Assembly: GCA_002179805.1 (NCBI GenBank)
Contig: NAVB01002024.1
Location: forward strand, 1 to 21,587
Direction of reading: 5' to 3'
Source: Acanthamoeba lenticulata
Taxonomy: Eukaryota; Discosea; Longamoebia; Acanthamoebidae
DNA length: 21,587 nt
Below are positions 10,550 to 20,242 of the stretch, piece after piece (within the stretch, counting starts at the first letter, position 1; every line of letters begins with the position of its first letter). The notes below the pieces were generated by a model. The model was given only the letters and a program-made list of their open reading frames with translations, did no database searches and was not told the origin of the DNA. The translations under genes and the position numbers were made by a program.

Positions 10550-13500
10550 TTAGGTGTTGGGGGCGTCGGGCTTGGTGCTGTAGCAGACGTGGTGCCACAG
10601 GAGCTGCTTGGGGAGGCGCGTGTAAGTGCCCTCGAGGTCGACCTGGTGGCTCATGAGCCAGATCTTGAACTCGTACACCCGCTCGCTGTAGTCGTGCCGC
10701 TTGTTCCACTCCCTGCGTGTGCGCGCGTGTGTGTCTGGTGAGCCCACCGCACATGCACACACGTGCGGTGCAAGGGGTTGGCACGGGGTTGGCATGGGGC
10801 AGGCACCTGCAGATGTAGCGGCCCCAGTGGAGCCGGATGGCCTCCTTCTCCTCGTTCGAGTTGACTTGCTCATAGAACTTGAACCACCGGTGGTTTCCGA
10901 TCGTGTCCGACAGCGAGCTCGGCGGCCCCCAATCTATATCGCGGCCACAGATCAGCTTTGAAATGGGACGAGAACGAGGACAAGGACGAGGACGAGGCGC
11001 GAACCGTCGTCGCCGTCGAGCGGGACGCCCTTCCACTCAAACATGCCGCGCTCGCGGTGCATCTCCACCGTGGTCTCGCCCAGCTGCGAGCCCTCGATGA
11101 TGTACCACCAGGACGAGTCCGGCGGGCGCGGCGAAAACATATTCCAGGCCTGGTCCACGTGCAGCGCGTACCCCACCCACTGGACGTCCCCATTATGATG
11201 AGAATAATAATATTTTTTTTAAAAAAAAAATTAAAAATGAGGAAGGTGCTGGTGCGGATGATGAAACACGTACACGAACGCCTTGTCGTGGCACCCACCG
11301 GCTAATGCCAATGTTGTTCATGTTCCTGCCAGTTGGTACCGTGATAAATTATTTGCAGAATTCATAAAAAATAAGTAAAATAATGGCTTAATTCAAAAAC
11401 TGAGAAAAAAAGTACTTTAAAAAGGAAGAACGCACCAGCCAAAGACAAAGTAAACGACCCAGAGGCAGAACAGGTTGCGCATGAGCGCACCCACATTCTT
11501 GAGCGTGCACAGGCGCCTGTGTGCGGTCTCGCGTGAGCTTTGAAGGTTTATCTCGCGAGGAGGCGGAGCGAACGCACCGCAGGAGGCCGCCCGAGCGCGT
11601 TGAAGCCGCGCGGCCGAACGGGATCGTCCGTGCAGAGGGCGCCGACGCCTTGTCGGCCGCGCGCTGCTGCCGGATCCGCCCGCGCATGCGAGCGAGGCGT
11701 CGCCCGAGCACAAAGCTCAGCCCGGCCTCGACCAGCACGTTCAAGCAGGCGCCCGCCCGCACGAGAAGGCCGCGTCGGCGGCGCGCCGGCCGGCCCGAGG
11801 CCATCAAGGACGACGAGTTCGAGACCTGGGCCGGCTGGTCGAGGCCGGCCAGGCGGGTGAGGAGGCGGCCGAGAGGCCAAAGCACGGGCGACGCGCGACA
11901 GAGGGCCAGCAGCGCTTGGAGGTCGCGATGGACGCGGCCTTGGTGGTCGACCGCCACCAGCGCGGCGTCGTCGTCCAAGTCGGCGAAGGAGCGCGGCTGC
12001 TGGCCGCGGGACGGGGCCTCGTCGTCTGGGTCGTCCTCCAGAAGGAGCTGGTCGAGGGGCTTGACCTCGGCCTCGGGGAAGAGGAAAAAGGTGGTCACGA
12101 CCTTGGCAAAGCGCTCATAGAACCGGCCCAGCGAGCGCCGCCTGTAAAACAGCTCGAACCGCATCCTACACGGGTCGACAAAAAGGACGTGAGCATGACG
12201 TGGCGCCAGCAATGCTTGCTGTGGCGTACCGCTCGGGCGTCTTGCGCAAGAGGTAGCGGAAGACGAGGGCGTCCCAGAAGAAGGCGGGAAGTAGCGGGCA
12301 CAGCGCGGCCTCGGCGGCCCAGAAGAAGGTGCCCAGGCGCATACAGGACCCGAATCCGACGTGCATGAACATGAAGCCGCACACGGCCAGGCATCGCAGG
12401 GGTCCCGTCCAGAAGGGAAACACCATGAGGAAGCTCGCCAGCCATTCCCTTGCGTAGGTGGAGAGGGGTTCATCACCTTGTATGTAAGTGCAAGGACGAA
12501 TGGAAGCTAAATGAAGGGAAGTAGAGAGAGCACCAGTAGTAGACGGCAAAGGTGAAGTAGGGCAGGAGAGTAGGGTGGAGGACAGCCACCATGAGGTCGG
12601 CCACAGGCGTACGGAAGTAGTCCAGCTTCAGCGCGTAGTAGGTTGCTGCATGAGCGTCGTCATGTCAATAACCTTCTTCCGCCAGAAGAGAGAGCAGAGG
12701 ACATGTACCTACGCCCGACACGGACCACTCGTCGCCCGATTTGTGGTAGACAGAAGTAAAGTACATGAGGCCCACTTGCAGGAGGACAGCGAGGCTGCCC
12801 ACGTTGATAAAGGCGTAGCGGTCGCCAGGTGAGGGCGGGGCGGCGAGCGCGGTGGGGGAGGTGCGGTCGTCGTTGGCCTCCTTCTTCTCTCGTTCGAGCG
12901 ATGTGCTGTCGACAAGTAGCGAGGAAAAGATGTTGCCAATCGTTGTAGATGAAGCAGTGGGCTTCTTGGAGGAAGAAAGGGGCTTATCTCGTCGGTCCTT
13001 GAAGGCAGAGTCGAGAGAGAATACAGAGCCAAGAGGCAAGAAGAGTGCCCAGAATAGACTGCACCGAAGTAGCACGTCACCAGAGTGCAGGACAAGGATG
13101 TTGCGCGAATGCAGAGACGTAGTCATGAGCCAGACCACAAAGGTTGCCTTGCGCGAGTGCCACCCGACAAGCATAACAAGAGCCGCAGCAAGATGAAGAG
13201 CAAACATCAGCGCAGCTGCCCACCAGCCCCCGCCCCACATGTGCAGCGAGAGCCATGTGGCGTTGGAGAACTTTTCGAGCGCGAGCCGTCGAGGTAGCAC
13301 ACCCGCGTCGGTGTAGTGGGCTGAGAGGTCATAGGCTCGATCAACAACGTCCCCCAGCACTGTGAGGGCGAGCGCCACTCGAAAGAGAGCCGCACTGCGC
13401 TTATCACCACCAAAGGCGACGCGAAGGTAGGGCAACACGTAAAGTCGCCACAAATCAAGCACGTATTGTACAACGACCGAGAACGCAAACGTCCTCTTCG

Positions 13501-13579
13501 ATTTCCCCGTCATCTTGCTGGCCGGCACAGGCAGTTCTTTCATCGACGGCAGCGAATCGAGAGACCGTCGCGAGTGCAT
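10550..13579 (-). CDS. HTTM-domain (vitamin-K-dependent gamma-carboxylase-like) membrane protein
   Basis: Nine exons (13579-12709, 12645-12534, 12448-12230, 12165-11578, 11516-11436, 11325-11274, 11179-10994, 10955-10807, 10712-10550) join in phase to 806 aa. The N-terminal half matches the HTTM family, the membrane domain shared by bacterial proteins and gamma-glutamyl carboxylase: LFRVALALTVLGDVVDRAYD, SAHYTDAGVLPR, SLHSRNILVLHSGDVLLR, LFWALFLPLGSVFSLD, LLQVGLMYFTSVYHKSGDEW and FFWDALVFRYL. Several membrane spans are evident between 35 and 420. The C-terminal part has the usual LHVDQAWNMFSPRPPDSSWW near 648, then GNHRW and a helical end. Between them (about 430-620) lies a long Arg/Asp-rich insertion that is probably disordered or a cytoplasmic loop. 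Catalysis is not shown: carboxylase active-site residues were not checked by alignment. It is probably an endomembrane protein. One intron (11180-11273) contains a T8A10 tract. Confidence 0.85.
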
Positions 13580-14132
13580 CGCATTCGTGGAAGGTGTTTG
13601 TTCCCAACGAGGTGAAGGAACGCGATGCGAGGCCTAATCACATCAACATCCTTCCTGGAGCTATGTACGTAATGTCGGAGTTTAAAAACTCAAAACTGTT
13701 TCAAGATTGTTTCAAACTGTTTGTCCAACAGCAAACGCTTGAAGAAAGAAAAGGGCCTGTTTGTGCGCGAGAAGATCTGTTGAAGCAATCAATCGTGACT
13801 GTATTGCTGTCTTACCGCCGTAGCGGGGGTACAAGTAACGGGAAATCGAATAGACCGCTCTGTCGTATTCTACATCTCAACGTTTGTAGGAGCAGCTGCC
13901 CGAACCAAGTCGGAGCAACCAGACGTCGAACTATCGACGCCAGGAACGGCTCGTCGTCGCCTCCGGGCAGAAGCTTCGTCTTAAATATCGAGTGGAAGGT
14001 GATGTGGTGGTGTGAAGTGGTGACTAACGAGTACAGAGTAATCTACAATATAACGTTGTGGTGATGATGGCGGATGGTGGTCGTGAAGTCGTAGTAGAGA
14101 AGAAGAAGAGGAGAGCCGAAGGTCGGTGAAGC
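13580..14132. other. Gap upstream of the HTTM gene
   Basis: About 550 bp between the start of the HTTM gene and the stop of the RFX gene, both on the minus strand. It should contain the HTTM promoter and the RFX 3' UTR. A plus-strand frame stays open from 13594 to 14064, but it begins with GTG, lacks G/C third-position bias and matches nothing known, so it is not called. No repeat or RNA gene was found. Confidence 0.4.
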
Positions 14133-15708
14133 TCAGATGCAGTAGTGGGCCACCCACTCGGCGAGGTCGGAGCACTGCGTCGCCGGCACTTGCTCAGAGA
14201 GGAGGAACGAGAGCACACCAGACGACTGCTGCTGCTGTTGCTGCTGAAGGACCTGCTGGGGCTGCTGGTAGGCGTAACGCTGCTGCTGCGGCTGCTGCTG
14301 CTGCTGCATCATCGCGGGCTGGCTGCCATAGGCGGCGGCGGCCATGTGGCAGCGGTCGACGGCCGACGGCATGGAGGGCATGCTCCAGCCAAAGTCCTCG
14401 GCCAGGTTGGCCACTTGGTTGATGGCCGAGAGCGGCATCTCGAGGTCGGGCGAGACAAAGTCGTAGAAGGCCGACGGCTCGAAGCAGCTCTGCTGGACTG
14501 AAGAGGCGGACGAGGAAGAGAGCAGCTGCTGCTGGAGGCGCAGGTTCTGGTCGTGGCCCGAGAGCGGCGGGCAGGCCTCGTAGGAGAACGACGTGCCCGG
14601 CGACTCCTCGCCCGGCGTGATCTCGAACTGGGGCAGGTCAAAGTTGAACTCCTCGACTTCCTCCTCCTCGGCTTGCTCGTCCTCTTCCTCGTCCTGTTCG
14701 TCTTCCTCCTCGGCCTGCTCTTCCTCAACGTGATCCTCCTCATTGTCCTCCTCGTAGTCGTCTTCTTCGCCGAGGTCTTCCTCATTCTGGTGCTGCTGCT
14801 GCTGGAAGACCTCTTCGTGGCCCTCCTCGAGGACCTCCTCCTCGATCACGTCCTCGATCAGCTGTTGGTGCTGGTGGAGCTCCTCTTGCTCGTACTCGCT
14901 CGACGACTGAGCGCCGGGCGACGACGGGATCGACTCGGCGCCGTGGTGGTGCTGGCCCTGGGCGCCGAACGAGAACGAGGGCGAGGACGGGGCCGAGCTG
15001 AAGGACCAGGCCTCGGTGAGGTTGGCCGGGGCCTGGTCGGCGTTGATCATGCGGCTGATGGTCGACGCGGCGGCCGTGGCGGCGGCTCGGGCGCGCGAGC
15101 TCGGGCGGCTAACGCCGTTCTTTCGCAGCGCGGCGGCGGTCGTGGCGGCGGCCTTCTTGCTGCCGGCCTTGCGCTTCGAGGCCGACTTGGCGGCGAACTC
15201 GTCCTCCTCGTCGTCATCGACATGGACGTCGTCATGCTCGTCGCCGAGGGCAGACAGGAACTCGTCGGCGTCGCCGCCGTCGGCGCGGATGAGGCGGTAG
15301 TGCTGCTGGGCCGAGCCACGGGGGCCCTTACGGTTGCAACGCACGTCGGGGAAGGCCTTGCGCACCAGCTTGCCAAAATAGGTGTGCGAAATGGGGGTGA
15401 GGACGTTCTGCTTCTTGCAGGCGTCGAGGTAGTGCGCAAACACGCTCCGCTTGCTCACTGACGTCGTCGTCGCATGCTTGTAGTTTTCGCGCAGCCTGTG
15501 CAGGACAAATAGGAATGACGTGGCGTGAGTTTGGCGGTTTTTCGCGAGAAATCCAAAAAAAGAACGAAGGCAAAAGAACGAAAGCGATGCGAACGAAAGA
15601 GCGAAAGAAGAAGTGGGCGTCTCCCGGAGGAGAGGAAGAGAAGGCTCGGGGGGGAGGGCCGCACCAGAGAATGACCTGCGTGCGGTTCTCAAGTTGAAGC
15701 CCGTCCAT
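14133..15708 (-). CDS. RFX-family winged-helix transcription factor
   Basis: Two exons (15708-15665 and 15495-14133) around a 169-nt intron give 468 aa. The protein starts MDGLQLENRTQVILW, and the RFX DNA-binding domain begins at once: WLRENYKHATTTSVSKRSVF, HYLDACKKQNVLTP, HTYFGKLVRKAFPDV and KGPRGSAQQHY (about 15-85). The Trp at residue 15 is formed across the splice junction, which supports the intron. The usual RRLGTRGxSKYHY of animal RFX is NRKGPRGSAQQHY here, so the main basic and glycine positions are kept while the end differs. After it come a basic Lys/Arg patch (likely nuclear signal), an Ala/Ser-rich region, a Glu/Asp/Gln-rich acidic region (about 250-345) and a C-terminal polyglutamine region, consistent with transactivation domains. 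No RFX dimerisation domain is seen. Known RFX proteins bind X-box sites. The target genes here are unknown. Confidence 0.88.
14227..14307 (-). repeat. CAG-type polyglutamine tracts in the RFX gene
   Basis: Interrupted CTG runs on the plus strand read as glutamine runs on the coding strand, near the C-terminus of the RFX protein. The glutamine-rich stretch is broken by Pro, Arg, Tyr, Val and Leu codons. Such tracts are common in activation domains and vary in length between strains. Confidence 0.85.
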
Positions 15709-16870
15709 TTTCTCGACGTGTAAATGATTCGGTGGGGTTGAACACTCGCGGGTGTGGGATGGTGGTGGTTGTCACGTGGATGGAGCGCGCTCTCTTTTGC
15801 CGTCGAAGGAGGAAGAAGAGAAACAGCTGCCGCTATCCGCGCTGGGTGGAGAGTGGTGGTGGTGGTGAGGATGGTGCAGGTGACGAGTGTGAGGAAAAGA
15901 AAGGACAGCCGGGGTCGTCCGTACTTAAAGCCCCACGGGCTATCTCGCTGGTGGACCGCGTCAAGCGGCGTCATGAGCGGTCCGCACGAGGAGACGAGGA
16001 AACGTACATGTTGACGGTTGCAGTTCATTACTGCTGTCCCAACGGTGCATCGCCAGATAAAACCGGGCGTAGTAGGGCGTTTCCGCACGTCAGATGCCCT
16101 TTTGATCGAGATTTCGCGTAAGGCGCCGCTATTCGCGTTCTTTCTTCTGCATGCCTGCCTGCCGTCCGTCGAATTTCATTGGCTTCGTCTGCCCAGCAAG
16201 TCAAAGAGAGCTCGAAATTTCGTTAATGGCCTTGCTTGGGTCACTGGCTTTTCGCTGGCTGATGTCGCCTGGCCGTGTCGATCAGGCCAAGCGGATGAGG
16301 GCTCGCTTCTCTCGCATAGGAGCGCTCGACGTGTTCGACGGCGGGCCAAACCGCTCCGGCTGGACCACGGTTACATTGGGCTTGGCCTACCGCTTCCGGC
16401 GGGGCTCAGGGGTCAGAGAGCTCGGTGGCAGGCCGTCAGCCTCGGCACATAAATTTGGCATAACCCGGGCAGGTTGAGGTTGGCACTGTGGCGTGAGGCC
16501 TTCGTGCCGTGAGGGGATCGAGCCGTTACGCTGCCTTTGCGCTCTCTCGTTCGCCAAGCTTGTCCACAACAAAGGGGCCCCCTGGCGTAGACACCGGTGA
16601 GATGCGTGAGTAAAAGGGTGCGTGGGGAATGAACTCTGGTTCTTGCCCTTACCTACTGGTTGGCAGCGCCTAGGGTGGCCATTGGGAGGAGCCACAGTAG
16701 CTTTGCGCAATGGGGGGTGCCTCGTGCTCGCCAAGTGCACCGTCGCAGAGTGCTGGGGCCATGGAACCGCTCTGTCTGGGCCTTCGCGAGGGCCCTGCTC
16801 GTCGCTCGATGATGATCAAGCGAATCAACATGATCAGTCGCCTACCTGCGTTGTTTGTGGTATGAGCTAG

Positions 16871-17026
16871 ATGCAACAACAGAGCGGTCAACTACAGAAG
16901 CAACAGAGGCTAGAAGAGGATAGAGTGTTGACAACAACAAAAAGAAGACGTGGGCACACAGGCAGATACGCACAATTAGGTCAGCTGAAGGAGGAGCAAG
17001 TGGTGCGCAAGCGCATGAAGTTGTAG
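16871..17026 (+). other. Doubtful short ORF in the 2.2-kb gap
   Basis: A 51-codon frame starts MQQQSGQLQKQQRLEEDRVL, continues with a basic patch (TTTKRRRGHTGR) and ends VVRKRMKL. The upstream sequence is in the same frame, separated by a single TAG, and includes PTCVVCGM, so a broken or mis-sequenced exon is conceivable. Codon third positions are only about half G/C, unlike the real genes here, and AG-rich DNA naturally reads as Gln/Glu/Lys/Arg. Low confidence. Confidence 0.15.
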
Positions 17027-17129
17027 ATGCATAGAGCAAGACTGGAGCCGGTTAGCAGCTGTGGCTTGTGTGCTTTGCCTACTGCCACGGTTTTTTGTCA
17101 GAGTTGCCATTGGGCGTGTGCCTTTGGTC

Positions 17130-17198
17130 CACGCGGGTGCTCGCCGATGATTGGTTGTGGGCGAGAGCAGGTTTCGTGCGGCCGGTCCAACCCGCGTG
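17130..17198. other. Nested inverted repeats, possible structured RNA
   Basis: CACGCGGGT at 17130-17138 pairs perfectly with ACCCGCGTG at 17190-17198. Inside it, CTCGCC at 17140-17145 pairs with GGCGAG at 17160-17165. A run of A follows the outer stem. This could fold as a two-stem RNA or DNA cruciform. There is no tRNA-like T-arm and no known RNA family is recognised. Confidence 0.3.
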
Positions 17199-17415
17199 AA
17201 AAAGGACGGAATCGAACGGGGATGTCCACCAAGAGCGACCGCAAAGGTGAGATGTCAACCGAACTACCTTCAACCACCATCATCTGCACGTCCACCATCT
17301 TTCTTCGAAGAGCCAGGTTTACGCCTATTCTGCTCTGACCAGTTACCCCTCTCTGGGGTACACCATTCACGTCGACGGTGAGTGAGAGGAAGCAAACACC
17401 AGCGTCGGGTGGTGA

Positions 17416-17434
17416 CCCTTGTCGTGAACAAGGG
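17416..17434. repeat. Short perfect hairpin
   Basis: CCCTTGT (17416-17422) and ACAAGGG (17428-17434) form a 7-bp stem around a 5-nt loop, in the non-coding region upstream of the F-box gene. Function unknown; such a stem can arise by chance. Confidence 0.5.
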
Positions 17435-17946
17435 ACGTGTTGGTGAGTGAGTTAAGTGAGTGTAAGGGTGGTGCAAGTGGAGTCAAGGAAGGTCTTCACT
17501 TGAGGGCGACCAGGGAGCACCACGGGTGAACGGCATGACGGAATGTTCGACACCGTGAACGGCATCGAATGAGACGAGCCTTGCACCGTCTGCATCAGGT
17601 CATGGCCGGGCCTGTGTCCCGCTCACAGCGAGATCACCGCCAGTTTCTTGCGACCTCATCCCTACGCAAATGCGGGGATACAGTGCAGCATGAGAGCAGA
17701 AAAAGGGATCAGCATCTCATCAAGAACTCCCCCGTTGCCGCAACGGCAGTCAGCTCAACCGGTCAAAACCTAAGAAGAAAAAATGGACAGAAAAGCACTA
17801 TTTCTTCCCTGATGCAACTTTGTCATTGGCCACACTTATTTCAACGAACTGGGCTCCATGGTTTTTTCTTTTTTCTTTCTGCCCAACAAGTACTGTGCGG
17901 GGTTGAAGTATGTATCGACGCGCGCAGTGAGCAGGAAAGACAAGCA

Positions 17947-20123
17947 ATGGATGAAGAGATCGGGCACGACTTCTTTAACGAGGTGGCGTGGTTGCCCGCC
18001 GAGCTGTGGGCCATGGTGTGCGAGCATTTGAGCACTGGCGACCTCGTGCGGCTGAGCACCTCGTGCTGGAGCCTGCGCGCACACTGCCTTTCGCGCGTGC
18101 GCCACCACACGGTCATGCCTCTCGGTACCTTTTTTTTTATTTTTTATTTTAATTTAGTAAGTGAAGTATTTATTTATGGTTTTGTTGCACCACGAATGTG
18201 CTACTCGGGGCGGGAGCAGGGCTAGTGACGTCGAGAAAAAACATGAGACATGTGTTGAGCTTCCTCTCGAGCTTGCCGTCTTTGGTCTCGCTCGACCTCT
18301 CTGCCTGGGACGAGTTCTCTGATGTGGTGCGTGCAGACCATCTCAGGATCAGCTTACTTCACCCTAGTGGCCTGATTTCATCCTCTGACCACAAGCATGG
18401 CCAACAGTTGATGAAGTACTTGCCAGAGACGCTGGAGAGCGTGTGCCTGAGCCACACCTCCATCACCGACCGTGGTGCGCGCCCGTGCAGCCGCGACCAC
18501 GCCCTCTCCCGTCCTCACACGCACACACAACAACCACCAAAACAACGACAGGACTGGCGAGGCTGCCGACAGGGCTCACGCGCTTGGACCTGAGCACCAC
18601 GCAGACCGGCGGGCCAGGCTTGGCGTCCCTCTTGCGCTTGACGGCCTTGCGCGAGCTCCACCTGGCCTTTGTCTCTGGCCTCCACGTTGAGCACCTCGTG
18701 GTGCGCGTCGCATTCTCTTCTCTCTGTGGCGGGTGTAACGTGTGTAGTTGTGTGTTTTATCATCTCACCAATGTGTGTCCATCATGCATCATGCATCATC
18801 AATGTAGTGGATCCCGCCTAGTGTGGAGGTGCTCAACCTGTCGAGCTCTGGGATCCACTTCCATCAGGCCGGGCTATCGAGCATTCTGGAGGTGGCGTGG
18901 CCGCCCACGCTGACTGAGCTCATGCTGCGAGGGCTTCAACTCCCGTTGCAGCAGCTCTATGGTCCACATCTGCTTCTCGCTTTCATTACACGTGTGATGA
19001 TTGATTGCTTGCTTTGTCTTAAACTCACGGTGGTGTTCATGGCACATGATGTCGATGTCATGATGGTGGCTGGCCTGCCAGGCATGCCCTCGACACTGAC
19101 CAGGCTCGACGTCTCCAACTGCTCTCTGTGCTTCTTCAGTGTCGACTTTGATGTGTGCCTGCCACACCTCAAGACCCTGATCGCCCAAAATGCAAATATC
19201 ATACGCATGAACTTTCAAGTGGTTGACCGAGTGTGGTGCGTTCTGCATTTTGTTAACGTTTTTATATTTATATTTATATTTATCAATATATATTTATCAA
19301 TTTATATTTATCAATATATATTTTAATTATTTGTTTTCTTTTCTTTTCAGGAACCTGCCGTCCAAGTTGCAGACACTTGACTTGTTTGGTGCCTACTTGG
19401 AGCAGACGAAGCTGTTGACGTTCCTGCCAGCCTCAATCACCTCACTTGATTTGTCCCAATCGGATCTTTGCGTTGTATGTGATGTCATGTTCTCCCCCTT
19501 CTCGCATGCATTGGCCAACACATTTTATCCCCAACAGGAGCAAGTGACTGCAGCTCTTGGCAGCAATGAGACGCCCTCAATGAAATGGTTCAAGACACTT
19601 CCTCAGCGATTGCCACATCTCCAGCTTCTCACTCTCCACTACACATTCAGCTTTCATGAGCCGCTTTGTCGCCAGGTTTCACTCCGCCCCCTATTTTTTT
19701 TTTTTTTTTTACAACCAAAACATGGATCAAACCACTGATGGCGCGGGCAGACTTTGGAGGACCACAGCGTGACAGTCATCCATTGCCACAACTTTGTCTC
19801 TTGGTTGTGGTCTGGCCGGACAATCACAACCGTCGGTACGCTTGTTGTGATCCCAAGGCATTCGCTCGCCCGTGGGCTGACGTTCTCTTTCTGGCCTGTT
19901 ATGTGCTGGTTGTCAACCAGTTGATCCTGATGAGGCTGTGCCTCGAGAGAACGATCCCCGGTGGCACGCCGTGGTCAAGCTGTGCGCTGAACAAAGAGCA
20001 CACCTCACGTGGCGGTCTGTCGACCCACCACAGCCACAAGAGGGTTACGATGAAGAACTGGACGAAGAAGAGGACGATGAAGATGAAGACGAACAGGGGA
20101 GCCTCCTCTTCATGGGCTTATAG
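17947..20123 (+). CDS. F-box / leucine-rich-repeat protein
   Basis: Nine exons (17947-18124, 18220-18474, 18552-18700, 18808-18961, 19082-19235, 19351-19474, 19538-19675, 19751-19835, 19921-20123) join in phase to 479 aa. An F-box occupies about residues 16-52: LPAELWAMVCEHLSTGDLVR then LSTSCWSLR. Irregular leucine-rich repeats follow: LPSLVSLDLS, LPETLESVCLSHTSI, LPTGLTRLDLSTTQTG, PPSVEVLNLSSSGI, LPSKLQTLDLFGA and LPASITSLDLSQS. Exon borders tend to fall between repeats. The C-terminus is acidic (EELDEEEDDEDEDEQ) and ends LLFMGL. F-box/LRR proteins are substrate receptors of SCF (Skp1-Cullin-F-box) ubiquitin ligases: the F-box binds Skp1 and the repeats bind the target. The target is unknown. 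The intron 18962-19081 is optional, because its 120 nt stay open in frame. The start Met is chosen as the last ATG before the F-box. Confidence 0.83.
19261..19326 (+). repeat. AT-rich tandem repeats within an intron
   Basis: Inside the intron 19236-19350 of the F-box gene, a 20-nt unit beginning TTTATATTTATC occurs twice exactly (19273-19292 and 19301-19320), with shorter TTTATA copies before it. It is followed by a good polypyrimidine tract and CAG acceptor. It is probably simple-sequence expansion. Confidence 0.8.
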
Positions 20124-20130
20124 CAGTACA

Positions 20131-20148
20131 TTTATGTGGCCACATAAA
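20131..20148. repeat. Perfect 18-bp palindrome after the F-box gene
   Basis: TTTATGTGGCCACATAAA is its own reverse complement, with no loop. It begins 8 bases after the F-box gene stop codon. It may act in 3'-end formation, as a protein-binding site, or as part of the ligase promoter. Confidence 0.85.
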
Positions 20149-20181
20149 GTTGGGGGCACAAAATCACATCAAAAAAAAGGC

Positions 20182-20203
20182 AAAATTTGATTAATCAAAT
20201 TTT
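20182..20203. repeat. Perfect 22-bp palindrome upstream of DNA ligase I
   Basis: The half site AAAATTTGATT (20182-20192) is followed directly by its reverse complement (20193-20203). It ends 39 bases before the proposed ligase start codon and 33 bases after the first palindrome. The AT-rich composition raises the chance of coincidence, but 22 bp without mismatch is long. Confidence 0.85.
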
Positions 20204-20242
20204 AATAGGCAGTTTTTCACGTGGCGAAGACAACAAGAAGAG

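Larger units (their letters stand above)
15709..17946. other. 2.2-kb region without a convincing gene, between divergent RFX and F-box genes
   Basis: This is by far the longest gap in the window. Both genes point away from it, so it should contain two promoters. Open frames such as 16018-16452 and 16622-16870 (plus) and 16387-16740 (minus) have no recognisable domain and no clear codon bias. A short Gln/Lys-rich frame (16871-17026) and two hairpin-forming stretches (17130-17198 and 17416-17434) are listed separately. An 11-nt direct repeat GTGAACGGCAT occurs at 17526 and 17554, and GGTGAGTGAG occurs near 17378 and 17441. No tRNA, 5S rRNA or transposon was found. Confidence 0.5.

Noticed and set aside
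11388..12476. Single 362-codon minus-strand ORF as a separate gene
   Set aside because: Only its middle part (12165-11578) fits the HTTM protein. The rest is in the wrong frame or in introns, and phase-consistent splicing gives a better protein.
13594..14064. 156-codon plus-strand ORF upstream of the HTTM gene
   Set aside because: It starts with GTG, has no codon bias like the other genes, has no recognisable domain, and lies where the HTTM promoter should be.
14553..15461. 302-codon plus-strand Leu/Val-rich ORF resembling a membrane protein
   Set aside because: It is the complement of the Glu/Asp-rich and Ala-rich RFX coding sequence. The hydrophobic look is produced by reversed acidic codons.
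16700..16760. AGCTTTGCGCA, identical to the 5' end of many U4 snRNAs
   Set aside because: The following sequence lacks the U4 stem and kink-turn motifs (AATGAGG, CCGAGG) and the Sm site, so the 11-base match is probably chance.
16805..16990. Box C-like ATGATGA and box D-like CTGA, possible snoRNA
   Set aside because: The boxes are about 180 nt apart and no terminal stem joins them.
17195..17235. Minus-strand B-box-like GTTCGATTC sequence
   Set aside because: The flanking five bases on each side cannot form a T-stem, and no acceptor stem is found, so it is not a tRNA.
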